Shown: positions 7,849 to 17,298, counted from the stretch's first letter. The stretch: 64,000 nt of DNA from Flavobacterium sp. SCGC AAA160-P02 (GCA_000383355.1 KB911146.1:1-64000); one strand, 5' to 3'. The notes: a model not told the origin generated them from the sequence alone. Program-made: numbers and translations.

Positions 7849-9798
7849 ATGAATAAACAATGTGTAATCATTGGTGCTGTGGCTTTATGCCTATTAAGTA
7901 CTGACGTCTTTTCGCAAGAAAAAAAATCAAAAGGAAAAACAGAAAACTTAGAAGAGATTGTTATCTCGGCTACGAAATTTGAATTAAAAAAAGAGAATAC
8001 TGGAAAAGTAATCTACAAAATCAGTCAAAAAGACATCCAAAGAAATGCCGGTAAATCTGTTATTGAACTTCTAAACAATGTTCTTGGAGTAGAAATTAGA
8101 GGTGCAAACTCTAATCCTGGAGAACCACGAAGCACTTATATACGTGGAGGAAGAAGCAGACAGGCATTGGTTTTAATTGATGGTGTTCCGTTGTCGGATC
8201 CAACAGGTATTGAACAATCATTTGATCTTCGATTACTTTCTCTTAATCAAATTGAATCTATTGAGGTTTTAAAAGGTGCTTCAAGTACATTATACGGTTC
8301 AGGAGCAGGTACTGGTGTTATTAACATTATCCTTAAGAAAGCTTCTGAAAATACTGTTTCTGGGGTCTATGAGGTAAGTCTTGGAACCAATTCAACTTCT
8401 AAAAAAAGCAATTCAAGTTTAAATGATAAAAATCAGAATATTTCCATTAATGGAACTCTTGATAAATTTAAGTACAATGCATTTTTTAATATAACAGGAA
8501 CTAGTGGTTTTTCTTCTGCTAAGAGTACTCTAACGATACCATTTGAAGAGGATACGTATACTAGTAACAATGGTTTTTTAAAGTTAGGATACGAATTTAA
8601 TACGCAATTTAAAATTGAAACTTTTCTAAACTTTGATGCATTTGATTATACTTTTGATGCTGGAGCTTTTAATGATTCTGATATAAATCTAGGAAATCAA
8701 GAGCAATTTAGAATAGGCATTAGACCTCAGTTAAAATATAAAAAAGGGGAAGTATTTCTAAATGCATCTGTCAATTCTTTAGATCGAAGCTTTGAAAGTT
8801 TTAATTCATTTTCAGGAGGAACCAATGTCTTTGTTTATAAAGGGACTAGTGTCAATTTAGACTTGGTTAATAAATATGAATTCACTGAGAATTTTCAATT
8901 AATTACAGGAATTAACTATCAAAAACATGAAAACGAATCCATTTCTGATTTTGGAAATATAGATCCAGACTTGGCAAATTTTAATGTTGTAGATCCGTAT
9001 GTGTCTGCTGTTTATATTACAGATTTCGGACTAAGTATTAATGCAGGTGGTCGTTTAAACATCCATAGTAATTATGGAAATAACTTTGTTTATGACACAA
9101 ATCTTGCTTTTGGAATTGTAAAAAACGAAACGATTAATCTAAAATTAATCTCTTCTTACAGTACAGCATTTATTGCACCAAGTTTATATCAATTATTTTC
9201 TGATTATGGAGCCACTAACCTAGCTCCAGAAACCAATAGAACTTTTGAATTCGGATTTGAAAGTAAGCTAGGGCAACAATGGGCTCTTAGTGCTGTCTAT
9301 TATAACAGAGTAGAAGAAAACAAAGTTATTTTTCTGAATTTACCAACACCACCATATGGAATCTATGCAAATGCACTTGAAACTATAGATGTTTCTGGTA
9401 TTGAAGCTGATGTAACTTTTACTATTTCTAAAGAACTAACAACTACAGTTGGTTATGCTTTTGTAGATAAAACAAGCGATATAGATTATATTCCCAAAAA
9501 TAAACTAACAGCTAGTTTTGTGGCAAATCCTATTAAAAATTTAGCGATTTCTACTATGTTTAAAAATGTAGGGAAAAGGTCTTTATTTGACGCTTTTGGA
9601 AGCTTTGGAGAAGCTGGAAAAGATGTTATTTTGCCGAGTTATAGTGTATTAGATATGAATGTCAATTACAAGGTTCTAGAAGGTAAAGTGTTATTTTTTG
9701 GTTCTATTACAAACCTATTAAATGAAGACTATGAAGAAACAATAGGCTTTAATACTAGAGGTAGAAATTTTAAAATTGGAATACGAATTCAATTTTAA
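7849..9798 (+). CDS. TonB-dependent receptor, BtuB-like
   Basis: An outer-membrane receptor of 649 residues, predicted to import cobalamin with TonB energy. The signal peptide (about 1-22) ends VFSQ. A TonB box-like segment EEIVISATKFE precedes the plug domain, which has TYIRGGRSRQALVLIDGVPL and IESIEVLKGASSTLYGSGA. The rest is a beta-barrel ending in aromatic Phe after RNFKIGIRIQ. It has no carboxypeptidase-like SusC domain. Substrate assignment rests on the cobalamin riboswitch in its leader and the divergent BtuF-like gene. No gene follows on the same strand before 10.9 kb, so it appears monocistronic. Confidence 0.88.
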   Translation: MNKQCVIIGAVALCLLSTDVFSQEKKSKGKTENLEEIVISATKFELKKENTGKVIYKISQKDIQRNAGKSVIELLNNVLGVEIRGANSNPGEPRSTYIRGGRSRQALVLIDGVPLSDPTGIEQSFDLRLLSLNQIESIEVLKGASSTLYGSGAGTGVINIILKKASENTVSGVYEVSLGTNSTSKKSNSSLNDKNQNISINGTLDKFKYNAFFNITGTSGFSSAKSTLTIPFEEDTYTSNNGFLKLGYEFNTQFKIETFLNFDAFDYTFDAGAFNDSDINLGNQEQFRIGIRPQLKYKKGEVFLNASVNSLDRSFESFNSFSGGTNVFVYKGTSVNLDLVNKYEFTENFQLITGINYQKHENESISDFGNIDPDLANFNVVDPYVSAVYITDFGLSINAGGRLNIHSNYGNNFVYDTNLAFGIVKNETINLKLISSYSTAFIAPSLYQLFSDYGATNLAPETNRTFEFGFESKLGQQWALSAVYYNRVEENKVIFLNLPTPPYGIYANALETIDVSGIEADVTFTISKELTTTVGYAFVDKTSDIDYIPKNKLTASFVANPIKNLAISTMFKNVGKRSLFDAFGSFGEAGKDVILPSYSVLDMNVNYKVLEGKVLFFGSITNLLNEDYEETIGFNTRGRNFKIGIRIQF

Positions 9799-9902
9799 AT
9801 TTTCTAAAAAGTAGAAGAAAACCACTATTTATTTTTAGTAGCTCAACTGTATCTAGCAATTTAAATAAGTATCATTCCTATTGATGATAGGAATGATACC
9901 TT

Positions 9903-10414
9903 TTAAATAATTCTCTTGACTTCATTTTTTAAGAAAGCAATTGCTGTGTCTGTTTGTGGTGCTTTTTTAGCATACTCTAAAAATATCTCTTCGCGGAATT
10001 CATTGGCCAAAGTTGAAGAAGTAGATACCAGTTTCAGTTTATTAATTACAGCTGCTTTAGAGGCAATAACCACATTCCAGCACTCATCTGATATATATAG
10101 CTGTTGCACCATATTATGTTGAAACTCTTGCTCTATACTAGCTAGTAATAATTGCAAATAAGCCTCAGAAGAATCTCCTATTGGCTTTATACGAACCAAC
10201 ATTTTAACAGGGTTAATTCGTTCACAAAACACCAACATACGTTCATAAGCTTGCAAACGGATTGGTAATGACTCTCTTTTTTTTGTGCTAAAAGATCTAG
10301 TTTTTTTTCATTGGTTTCTTGGTTTCTTAAACCGCTCATCACAAAATATGCCACTGCTCCAGTAACTAGTGCAGGAATTGCATATCCAATACCTTCTAAA
10401 ATAGTTTCTTCCAT
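9903..10414 (-). pseudogene. DUF7935-like membrane-anchored protein, split by a frameshift
   Basis: Two frames together make one conserved Flavobacteriia protein, which I believe is the family called DUF7935. The first part (from ATG at 10414) gives an N-terminal membrane helix with GIGYAIPALVTGAVAYFVM and a basic stretch ending LLAQKK. The second part continues in the other frame with RESLPIRLQAYERM and runs to 9903. The frames meet at a run of eight A (minus strand, 10277-10284). Reading one base twice there (-1 shift) or a ninth A restores about 171 residues. It could be a true pseudogene, a homopolymer sequencing error, or programmed slippage. The function of the family is unknown. Confidence 0.75.
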
Positions 10415-10482
10415 AAACCAAAAATAGAAGATTTGAATTCACTAGACAAAAAGTAGGAGAATATTTTTTTTCTCAAAAGAAG

Positions 10483-10806
10483 TTAAATCCATTTTACATC
10501 TAATTTTTTTAGTTCAGTGGTTAAATCTAAGAGTGAGCTTTTATCAATTACATCTATAGTAATTGTCATTTTTCTTTTTTCAGTTCTTAAAATATATTCT
10601 CCAGCAAAATGTTTAATGGTTTTAATCTTAGCCAAATTCATTTTTTTACCAAAAATATAATTCTGTTTAAGCACACCATTTTCTGTGATTAAATAGTTGG
10701 TGCCTTTTAAGTATTTATAAAAATAACTTATTGACAAGAATATATGCAGCAAATAAATTAAAGAAAGCTTTCTTTCACTAAAAAAGAGACCTGTTATAAC
10801 TAGCAA
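10483..10806 (-). CDS. Small membrane protein with PH-like domain, start unclear
   Basis: Seen: about 107 residues with a membrane segment followed by a soluble part (NYLITENGVLKQNYIFGKKM and EYILRTEKRKMTITI), which resembles small bacterial PH-like domains. No specific function is known to me. The only standard start in frame is a TTG at 10806, but this falls inside a hydrophobic helix. The open frame continues upstream to a stop at about 10948, encoding more sensible N-terminal sequence (KKIPTIKILYSKKQRKYHFF, then YALFWLL) with no ATG, GTG or TTG. The true start may therefore be a rare codon such as ATT, or the 5' end may have decayed. Confidence 0.5.
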   Translation of the reverse strand: MLVITGLFFSERKLSLIYLLHIFLSISYFYKYLKGTNYLITENGVLKQNYIFGKKMNLAKIKTIKHFAGEYILRTEKRKMTITIDVIDKSSLLDLTTELKKLDVKWI

Positions 10807-10933
10807 TAACCAAAATAAAGCATAAAAGAAGTGATACTTTCGCTGTTTTTTACTGTATAAAATTTTTATAGTGGGGATTTTTTTAACATAGAATATTAAA
10901 TCAAAAATACTAAAAAATTCACAACAAATTTTC

Positions 10934-10964
10934 TTGTCATACTCCTCTTAGAATGGTATTTTTG
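10934..10964 (+). promoter_or_regulatory. Promoter of uvrD/pcrA
   Basis: TTG (10934-10936), 20-base spacer, TATTTTTG (10957-10964). The predicted start near 10971 supports use of the TTG start codon at 10984. Confidence 0.6.
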
Positions 10965-10983
10965 ATAAACACTAATACTTACT

Positions 10984-13305
10984 TTGGCAAACTATTTAGA
11001 TTCCTTAAATCCGGCTCAAAAAGAAGCAGTTTTACAGAAAAACGGCCCTATGATTATCATTGCAGGTGCTGGTTCTGGCAAAACACGTGTGCTTACTTAT
11101 AGGATAGCTCATTTAATGCAGCAAGGAGTAGATGCTTTTAATATTTTGTCACTTACATTTACTAACAAAGCTGCCCGCGAAATGAAAGAGCGTATTGCAG
11201 CAGTTGTTGGCCCTAGTGAATCTAAGAATCTATGGATGGGAACCTTTCACTCTGTATTTGCAAGAATCTTACGTTCTGAAGCAGATAAATTAGGATATCC
11301 TTCCAATTTCACCATTTATGATACTCAAGATTCTGTTCGTTTAATAGGCTCCATTATCAAAGAGATGGGACTAGATAAAGAGCGATACAAATCAAAACAG
11401 ATTCTCAATAGAATCTCTTCTTTTAAAAATAGTTTAATAACTGTTCGTGCCTATTTTAATAATTCAGATTTGCAAGAAGCAGATTTAATGGCTAGCAGAC
11501 CAAAAGTAGGTGATGTTTACAGAGAATACGTAGAGCGTTGTTTTAAGTCTGGCGCTATGGATTTTGATGATCTACTGCTTAGAACCAATGAATTATTGGC
11601 TCGTTTTCCAGAATCTTTAGCAAAATACCAAGACAGGTTTAGATACATTATGGTAGATGAGTACCAAGATACCAACCACTCGCAATATATTATTGTAAAA
11701 GCCTTAGCAGATCGTTTTCAGAACATTTGTGTGGTAGGTGACGATTCTCAAAGTATCTATAGTTTTAGAGGTGCCAATATTCAGAATATCTTGAGCTTTC
11801 AAAAAGACTACCCAGACACAAAAATGTTTAAGTTAGAGCAGAATTATCGTTCTACACAAAATATTGTGAATGCGGCAAATTCTGTCATTGAAAAAAACAA
11901 GACCAAACTAGACAAAGAAGTTTGGACGTCTAATCCTACTGGTGAACAAATTAAAGTGATGTGTACCATTTCTGATGGAGAAGAGGGGCGTTTTGTAGCC
12001 CAATCTATCTTTGATCATAAAATGAATTCACAACTACATAATAATGAGTTTGCTGTATTGTACAGAACTAATTCTCAATCTAGAGCCATGGAAGATGCTC
12101 TGAGAAAAAAGAGCATTGACTATAAAATTTACGGAGGAATTTCTTTTTATGGCAGAAAAGAAATTAAAGATTTACTGTCTTATTTAAGAATGTTAATTAA
12201 CCCCAATGATGAAGAAGCTTTAAAAAGAATTATTAATTATCCTGCAAGAGGTATTGGAGCTACAACCATAGACAAGCTAACCATAGCGGCAAATCATTAC
12301 AAGAAATCTATTTTTGAGGTGTTAAAACACTTAGATAAAATAGATTTAAAATTAAATTCTGGAACAAAAACCAAACTTCAGAATTTCTTAAACATGGTAC
12401 TCCGTTTGCAGATAGACGCTCAGAAAATGAATGCTTTTGAAATTACTGAGTTGGTAATTAAGCAAACACAACTTATTAAAGACTTAGAAAAGGAAGGAAC
12501 TCCAGAAGCTGTAAGTAAGGTAGAAAATGTTCAAGAATTATTAAACGGAGTAAAAGATTTTATTACAGATAAAATTGAAACTGGAGAAGAAGCTTCATTG
12601 CCAGTGTTTTTAGAAGAAGTTGCGTTGGCAACCGATCTAGATTCAGATAAAAATGATGACAAACCTAAAGTATCTTTAATGAGCATTCACCAATCTAAAG
12701 GTTTAGAATATCCGTATGTGTATATAGTTGGTTTAGAAGAAAACCTATTTCCTTCTGCCATGAGTATGAATACTAGGTCTGAACTAGAAGAAGAACGAAG
12801 GTTGTTTTATGTAGCGCTTACAAGAGCAGAAAAAGTAGCCTATTTAACCTATACAAAAACAAGATATAGATGGGGTAAACTAATAGATTGTGAGCCCAGT
12901 AGATTTTTAGAAGAAATAGACGAGCAATTCTTAGAATATATTACACCAAAAAGAGTAGAGTCTGCTACCAATAGATTTATAAATGAGGATATTTTTGGTG
13001 ATGCACCCAAGAAAATTAGATTTCAAAAACCTATTCAACGTAGAAAAATAGAAAAAGAACAAGAAAATAAAGTTATTTTTACACCTCCTAAAAATTTAAA
13101 GAAAGTTTCACATACGCAACCAAAAGCAAATTTATTTGATGATAAAATTGTGGTTGGTAATATTATAGAACACAATCGTTTTGGTAGAGGAGAAGTGTTA
13201 AACTTAGAAGGCACAGGAGCCAATAAAAAAGCAGAAATTCAGTTCGGTACTGTAGGAAAGAAGAAACTATTGCTTCAATTTGCTAAATTGAAGGTGATTG
13301 GTTAA
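10984..13305 (+). CDS. pcrA: UvrD/PcrA-type DNA helicase
   Basis: A superfamily 1A 3'-5' DNA helicase for repair and replication restart. Walker A is AGAGSGKT (27-34). Other motifs are LTFTNKAAREMKERI, DEYQDT (near 226, Walker B), GDDSQSIYSFRGA, QNYRSTQNI, SIHQSKGLEYPYVY and FYVALTRAE. The C-terminal segment VGNIIEHNRFGRGEVL is the Tudor-like RNA-polymerase-binding tail of PcrA, so PcrA fits better than Rep. The start is a TTG, giving MANYLDSLNPAQKEAV, the expected N-terminus; no upstream ATG fits. At 773 residues it is of normal length. Confidence 0.92.
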   Translation: MANYLDSLNPAQKEAVLQKNGPMIIIAGAGSGKTRVLTYRIAHLMQQGVDAFNILSLTFTNKAAREMKERIAAVVGPSESKNLWMGTFHSVFARILRSEADKLGYPSNFTIYDTQDSVRLIGSIIKEMGLDKERYKSKQILNRISSFKNSLITVRAYFNNSDLQEADLMASRPKVGDVYREYVERCFKSGAMDFDDLLLRTNELLARFPESLAKYQDRFRYIMVDEYQDTNHSQYIIVKALADRFQNICVVGDDSQSIYSFRGANIQNILSFQKDYPDTKMFKLEQNYRSTQNIVNAANSVIEKNKTKLDKEVWTSNPTGEQIKVMCTISDGEEGRFVAQSIFDHKMNSQLHNNEFAVLYRTNSQSRAMEDALRKKSIDYKIYGGISFYGRKEIKDLLSYLRMLINPNDEEALKRIINYPARGIGATTIDKLTIAANHYKKSIFEVLKHLDKIDLKLNSGTKTKLQNFLNMVLRLQIDAQKMNAFEITELVIKQTQLIKDLEKEGTPEAVSKVENVQELLNGVKDFITDKIETGEEASLPVFLEEVALATDLDSDKNDDKPKVSLMSIHQSKGLEYPYVYIVGLEENLFPSAMSMNTRSELEEERRLFYVALTRAEKVAYLTYTKTRYRWGKLIDCEPSRFLEEIDEQFLEYITPKRVESATNRFINEDIFGDAPKKIRFQKPIQRRKIEKEQENKVIFTPPKNLKKVSHTQPKANLFDDKIVVGNIIEHNRFGRGEVLNLEGTGANKKAEIQFGTVGKKKLLLQFAKLKVIG

Positions 13306-13376
13306 TGATTTTTGAAGTCAAACCAAAAATAAATACTTAATTTGCAGAATACTTAGATTACAATACTTCAAATGAT

Positions 13377-14030
13377 ATGATAGACTACGATTTAGAATAC
13401 AATGCAGAAAGACCTCATTTAATTATTCCAGAATATGGAAGACATATTCAAAAATTAGTTGACCACTGTATCGCCCTAGAAACAAAAGAAGAACGCAATA
13501 CTATGGCATTGGCCATTATAGATGTAATGGGAAACTTACAGCCTCATTTAAGAGATGTGCCAGATTTTAAGCACAAGCTTTGGGATCAGTTATATATTAT
13601 GTCTGATTTTAAACTAGATGCAGAATCTCCTTACCCGAGACCTTCAAAAGAAGAGCTTCAAGAGAAACCAACTTCACTGGCGTATCCAAAATCTGCTAAT
13701 AAATATCGTTTTTACGGAAACAATATTCAGATCATGATAGATTTGGCATTAACGTGGGAAGAAGGAGACATGAAAGAAGCATTGGTATATTCTATAGCTA
13801 ATCATATGAAAAAATGTTTCTTAAATTGGAACAAAGATACTGTAGAAGATGATGTTATTTTCTCTCATTTATTTGAACTCTCTTACGGTAAAATAGACAT
13901 TAGAAATTCTGAAGAAGTACTGTCTGAAAGTAAAAACTTACTAAGAAAAAGAAATTCTCAAGGACAAGGTAGTACAAACCACAAGAATAATAAAGGTAAA
14001 AATTTCCAACACAAAAATAGAAAAAGATAA
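13377..14030 (+). CDS. DUF4290 family protein
   Basis: A 217-residue soluble protein that matches the Bacteroidota family DUF4290. The hallmark N-terminal segment includes YNAERPHLIIPEYGRHIQ and the motif DVPDFKHKLWDQL. The helical core (about 1-175) is followed by a basic Asn/Lys/Gln-rich tail, which looks like a disordered nucleic-acid-binding extension. Its function is unknown. It ends 1 base before murA and is probably co-transcribed with it; this neighbourhood is one I recall as common in Flavobacteriia. Confidence 0.85.
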   Translation: MIDYDLEYNAERPHLIIPEYGRHIQKLVDHCIALETKEERNTMALAIIDVMGNLQPHLRDVPDFKHKLWDQLYIMSDFKLDAESPYPRPSKEELQEKPTSLAYPKSANKYRFYGNNIQIMIDLALTWEEGDMKEALVYSIANHMKKCFLNWNKDTVEDDVIFSHLFELSYGKIDIRNSEEVLSESKNLLRKRNSQGQGSTNHKNNKGKNFQHKNRKR

Positions 14031-14031
14031 G

Positions 14032-15345
14032 ATGGCTTCGTTTAAGATAGAAGGTGGGCATAAATTAAATGGAACCATTACACCACAAGGAGCAAAAAAT
14101 GAAGCACTTCAAATCTTATGTGCCGTTTTATTAACTCCAGAAAAAGTGACCATCCATAATATTCCTGATATTATAGATATTAATAAATTAATTTTTATTC
14201 TAGGAGAATTAGGGGTTAGCATTCACAAACTTGGTAAAAACTCATACACTTTTCAAGCAGATAAGATACATTTAGAGTATTTAGAATCTCCAGAATTTAA
14301 AAAAGATGGAAGTTCTTTACGTGGCTCTATTATGATTGTTGGTCCATTATTGGCACGTTTTGGGAAAGGATATATTCCTAGACCAGGAGGAGATAAAATT
14401 GGAAGAAGAAGATTAGACACTCATTTTGAGGGTTTTATTCGTTTAGGAGCTACCTTTAGATATAATAGAGAAGATTATTTTTACGGAGTTGAAGCCCCTG
14501 AAGGATTAATAGGAACAGAAATGTTACTAGACGAAGCATCTGTTACAGGAACTGCAAATATTATTATGGCGTCAGTATTAGCCAAAGGAACCACCAAAAT
14601 ATACAACGCAGCCTGTGAACCCTATATTCAGCAATTGTCTAAGATGCTAAATAGTATGGGAGCCAATATTAGTGGTGTAGGTTCTAATTTGTTAGTAATA
14701 GAAGGAGTAACTTCTCTAGGAGGATGCACTCACAGAGTACTACCAGACATGATTGAGATTGGTAGTTGGATAGGCGTTGCTGCGATGACACAATCTGAGC
14801 TAACTATAAAAGATGTTAGTTGGGAAAACCTGGGTCAGATTCCAACTGTTTTTAGAAAACTAGGCATTCAGTTAGAAAAAAAAGGTGATGATATTTATAT
14901 TCCTTTTCAAGAAAATTATGAAATACAAAACTATATAGATGGCTCTGTTTTAACAGTTTCAGATGCACCTTGGCCAGGGTTTACGCCAGATCTATTAAGT
15001 ATTGTTTTAGTAATAGCAACCCAAGCAAAAGGAACCGTTTTAATACATCAAAAAATGTTTGAAAGTCGTTTGTTCTTTGTAGACAAGCTTATAGACATGG
15101 GAGCCAAAGTTATTTTATGTGATCCGCATAGAGCAACAGTTATTGGTCATAACCGTCAATCACAATTAAAAGCAACTAAGATGACCTCTCCAGATATTAG
15201 AGCTGGAATATCTTTATTAATAGCAGCTCTGTCAGCGAAAGGTACAAGCATTATTAATAATATAGAGCAGATAGATAGAGGATATGAAGATATTGAAAAT
15301 CGTTTGCGATCTTTGGGAGCAAAAATAGAAAGAATAGAAGATTAG
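14032..15345 (+). CDS. murA: UDP-N-acetylglucosamine 1-carboxyvinyltransferase
   Basis: First committed step of peptidoglycan synthesis: enolpyruvyl transfer from PEP to UDP-GlcNAc in the cytoplasm. The EPSP-synthase-like fold is clear from GGHKLNGTITPQGAKNEAL at the N-terminus, RPGGDKIGRRRLDTH (117-131), LDEASVTGTANI and DRGYEDIENRLRSLGA at the C-terminus. The residue equivalent to E. coli Cys115, the fosfomycin target, is Asp121, which predicts natural fosfomycin insensitivity. At 437 residues its length is usual. It follows DUF4290 directly and a strong terminator follows it. Confidence 0.95.
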   Translation: MASFKIEGGHKLNGTITPQGAKNEALQILCAVLLTPEKVTIHNIPDIIDINKLIFILGELGVSIHKLGKNSYTFQADKIHLEYLESPEFKKDGSSLRGSIMIVGPLLARFGKGYIPRPGGDKIGRRRLDTHFEGFIRLGATFRYNREDYFYGVEAPEGLIGTEMLLDEASVTGTANIIMASVLAKGTTKIYNAACEPYIQQLSKMLNSMGANISGVGSNLLVIEGVTSLGGCTHRVLPDMIEIGSWIGVAAMTQSELTIKDVSWENLGQIPTVFRKLGIQLEKKGDDIYIPFQENYEIQNYIDGSVLTVSDAPWPGFTPDLLSIVLVIATQAKGTVLIHQKMFESRLFFVDKLIDMGAKVILCDPHRATVIGHNRQSQLKATKMTSPDIRAGISLLIAALSAKGTSIINNIEQIDRGYEDIENRLRSLGAKIERIED

Positions 15346-15372
15346 TATTTGCTAATTTGGATCTTTTACTAC

Positions 15373-15402
15373 AAATAGTGTCAGTTTGACACTATTTTTT
15401 TT
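15373..15402 (+). terminator. Intrinsic terminator after murA
   Basis: An 11-bp stem, AAATAGTGTCA / TGACACTATTT, with a 3-base loop and a T run to 15402. Confidence 0.85.
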
Positions 15403-15453
15403 ATTGGCAAAATTATTGAGAATAAAATGTAAACATTTTAACGATATTATAAA

Positions 15454-15990
15454 ATGAGTAATAAAGAAAACACACAAGAAGAAGAAATAAAAAATACCGA
15501 ACAAGAGGCCCAAGTTGAAGAAAGTCAGGAAGTTGTTGTAGACGAACCAACTGCTGAGGAATTAATTCAGCAAGAAAAAGATAAATATTTACGCCTGTTT
15601 GCCGAGTTTGAAAATTATAAAAAAAGAACTTCTAAAGAACGAATAGAATTATTTAAAACTGCCAGTCAAGAACTTATGACATCTTTACTGCCAATCATGG
15701 ATGATTTTGACAGAGGCTTAACTGAAATAAAAAAAGTGAAAGACAAGGAGCTTTTAAAAGGGATGCAATTAATTAATGACAAGTTTAAAAATACGTTAAC
15801 TCTGAAAGGTTTAACTGAAATTGAAGTTAAAAAAGGAGACGTATTTGATGCCGAAATTCATGAAGCCATCACGCAAATACCTGCACCTTCAGATAAATTA
15901 AAAGGAAAAGTAATTGATGCTGTTGAGAAAGGCTATAAGCTAGGAGATAAAATTATTCGTTATCCTAAAGTGGTTATAGGACAATCATAA
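15454..15990 (+). CDS. grpE: Nucleotide exchange factor GrpE
   Basis: A co-chaperone that releases ADP from DnaK. The first about 45 residues are Glu/Gln-rich and disordered. Then comes the long dimerising helix (EKDKYLRLFAEFENYKKRT), the four-helix part with LLPIMDDFDRGL, and the beta-wing with KKGDVFDAEIHEAITQ and EKGYKLGDKIIRYPKVVIGQ, the family signature. At 178 residues it is typical. dnaJ follows after 74 bases; no dnaK or hrcA lies nearby. Confidence 0.95.
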   Translation: MSNKENTQEEEIKNTEQEAQVEESQEVVVDEPTAEELIQQEKDKYLRLFAEFENYKKRTSKERIELFKTASQELMTSLLPIMDDFDRGLTEIKKVKDKELLKGMQLINDKFKNTLTLKGLTEIEVKKGDVFDAEIHEAITQIPAPSDKLKGKVIDAVEKGYKLGDKIIRYPKVVIGQS

Positions 15991-16064
15991 ATTATTGCGC
16001 TCTTTTTAGAGATGTCAAAAAAACAAAGATTACTATTCCTTTTCAGGAATAACAAATAAAGAAT

Positions 16065-17198
16065 ATGGCAAAACAAGATTATTACGACACATTAGGAATT
16101 AGCAAATCTGCTAGTGCAGCTGAAATAAAAAAGGGATATCGTAAGATGGCTATTAAATACCATCCTGATAAAAACCCAGACGATGCTTCAGCTGAAGGGA
16201 AATTTAAAGAAGCAGCAGAAGCTTATGAAGTTCTTAGTGACGACAATAAGAAAGCGCGTTATGATCAGTATGGTCATGCAGCATTTGAAGGAGCTCAAGG
16301 TGGAGGCGGTTTTGGAGGTGGCGGTATGAATATGGATGATATTTTTAGTCAATTTGGAGATATTTTTGGAGGCGGCGGTTTTGGCGGCGGTTTTGGAGGC
16401 TTTGGCGGTGGAGGTCAACGTCAGGCAAGAGTAAAGGGAAGTAATATGCGAATTCGTGTAAAACTAACTTTAGAAGAAATAGCCAAAGGAGTTGAGAAGA
16501 AAGTAAAAGTTCGAAGAAAAATTCAAGCAGACGGAGTTTCCTATAAAACATGTACTACTTGTAATGGTTCTGGGCAGCAGATGCGAGTAACCAATACCAT
16601 ATTAGGTAGAATGCAAACAGCTACTACTTGTACTACCTGTCAGGGATCTGGTGAAATTATTTCAAGTAAACCCAATGGTGCAGATGCGCAAGGATTGGTT
16701 GTAAAGGAAGAAACTGTTTCTATAAATATTCCGGCTGGTGTTACAGAAGGAGTTCAATTAAAAGTAGGAGGAAAAGGGAATGAAGCACCCGGTAAAAACT
16801 CAATTTCTGGTGATTTATTAGTGTTAATTGAAGAAATTCAGCACGAAACACTAAAAAGAGAAGGAACAAATATTCATTTTGATTTGTATATAAATTTATC
16901 TGAAGCTGCTTTGGGTGAAAGCAAAGAAATTGAAACGCTTACGGGGAAAGTTAAAATTAAAATTGAGTCAGGTACTCAGTCTGGTAAAATTTTACGACTT
17001 AAAGGTAAAGGCCTACCTAGCATTGAACGCTATGGTACTGGAGACTTTTTAATTCATATTAATGTTTGGACACCACAAGAGTTAACCAAGGAACAACGTC
17101 AGTTTTTTGAAAAAATGAAAGATGATGAGAACTTTACTCCATCACCAAAAAAATCTGATAAATCCTTTTTTGAGAAAGTGAAGGATATGTTTTCGTAA
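16065..17198 (+). CDS. dnaJ: Chaperone DnaJ with a reduced zinc region
   Basis: Hsp40 co-chaperone of DnaK. The J-domain (1-70) has the catalytic HPD at 33-35. A Gly/Phe-rich linker covers about 75-117. Substrate-binding beta domains and a C-terminal part with WTPQELTKEQRQFFEK follow. The zinc region contains only two CxxCxGxG-type motifs, CTTCNGSG (163-170) and CTTCQGSG (189-196), where E. coli DnaJ has four, so probably one zinc site only. The gene is the second of grpE-dnaJ and is followed by two hairpins. Confidence 0.93.
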   Translation: MAKQDYYDTLGISKSASAAEIKKGYRKMAIKYHPDKNPDDASAEGKFKEAAEAYEVLSDDNKKARYDQYGHAAFEGAQGGGGFGGGGMNMDDIFSQFGDIFGGGGFGGGFGGFGGGGQRQARVKGSNMRIRVKLTLEEIAKGVEKKVKVRRKIQADGVSYKTCTTCNGSGQQMRVTNTILGRMQTATTCTTCQGSGEIISSKPNGADAQGLVVKEETVSINIPAGVTEGVQLKVGGKGNEAPGKNSISGDLLVLIEEIQHETLKREGTNIHFDLYINLSEAALGESKEIETLTGKVKIKIESGTQSGKILRLKGKGLPSIERYGTGDFLIHINVWTPQELTKEQRQFFEKMKDDENFTPSPKKSDKSFFEKVKDMFS

Positions 17199-17250
17199 AT
17201 TTTATAGTAGAATCTTTTTGTTATTATAAATAATAATAACTAGTTTTGTT

Positions 17251-17286
17251 TTTTGTTGTTTTCTAAAACAACAAAATTCTTTTTCA
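17251..17286 (+). terminator. Possible terminator after dnaJ
   Basis: A 12-bp AT-rich stem, TTTTGTTGTTTT / AAAACAACAAAA, with a minimal CT loop, followed by a broken T run. Weaker than the hairpin at 17299. Confidence 0.5.
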
Positions 17287-17298
17287 TAGCAATTTTTT

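Noticed and set aside
10187-10414. Independent 75-codon gene
   Set aside because: Its tail after the A8 run is out-of-frame sequence of the larger split gene; the two parts together make one protein.
16033-16050. Hairpin TATTCCT / AGGAATA just before dnaJ
   Set aside because: It has no T run and is only 7 bp in AT-rich DNA; it may be chance, and I cannot assign a role.
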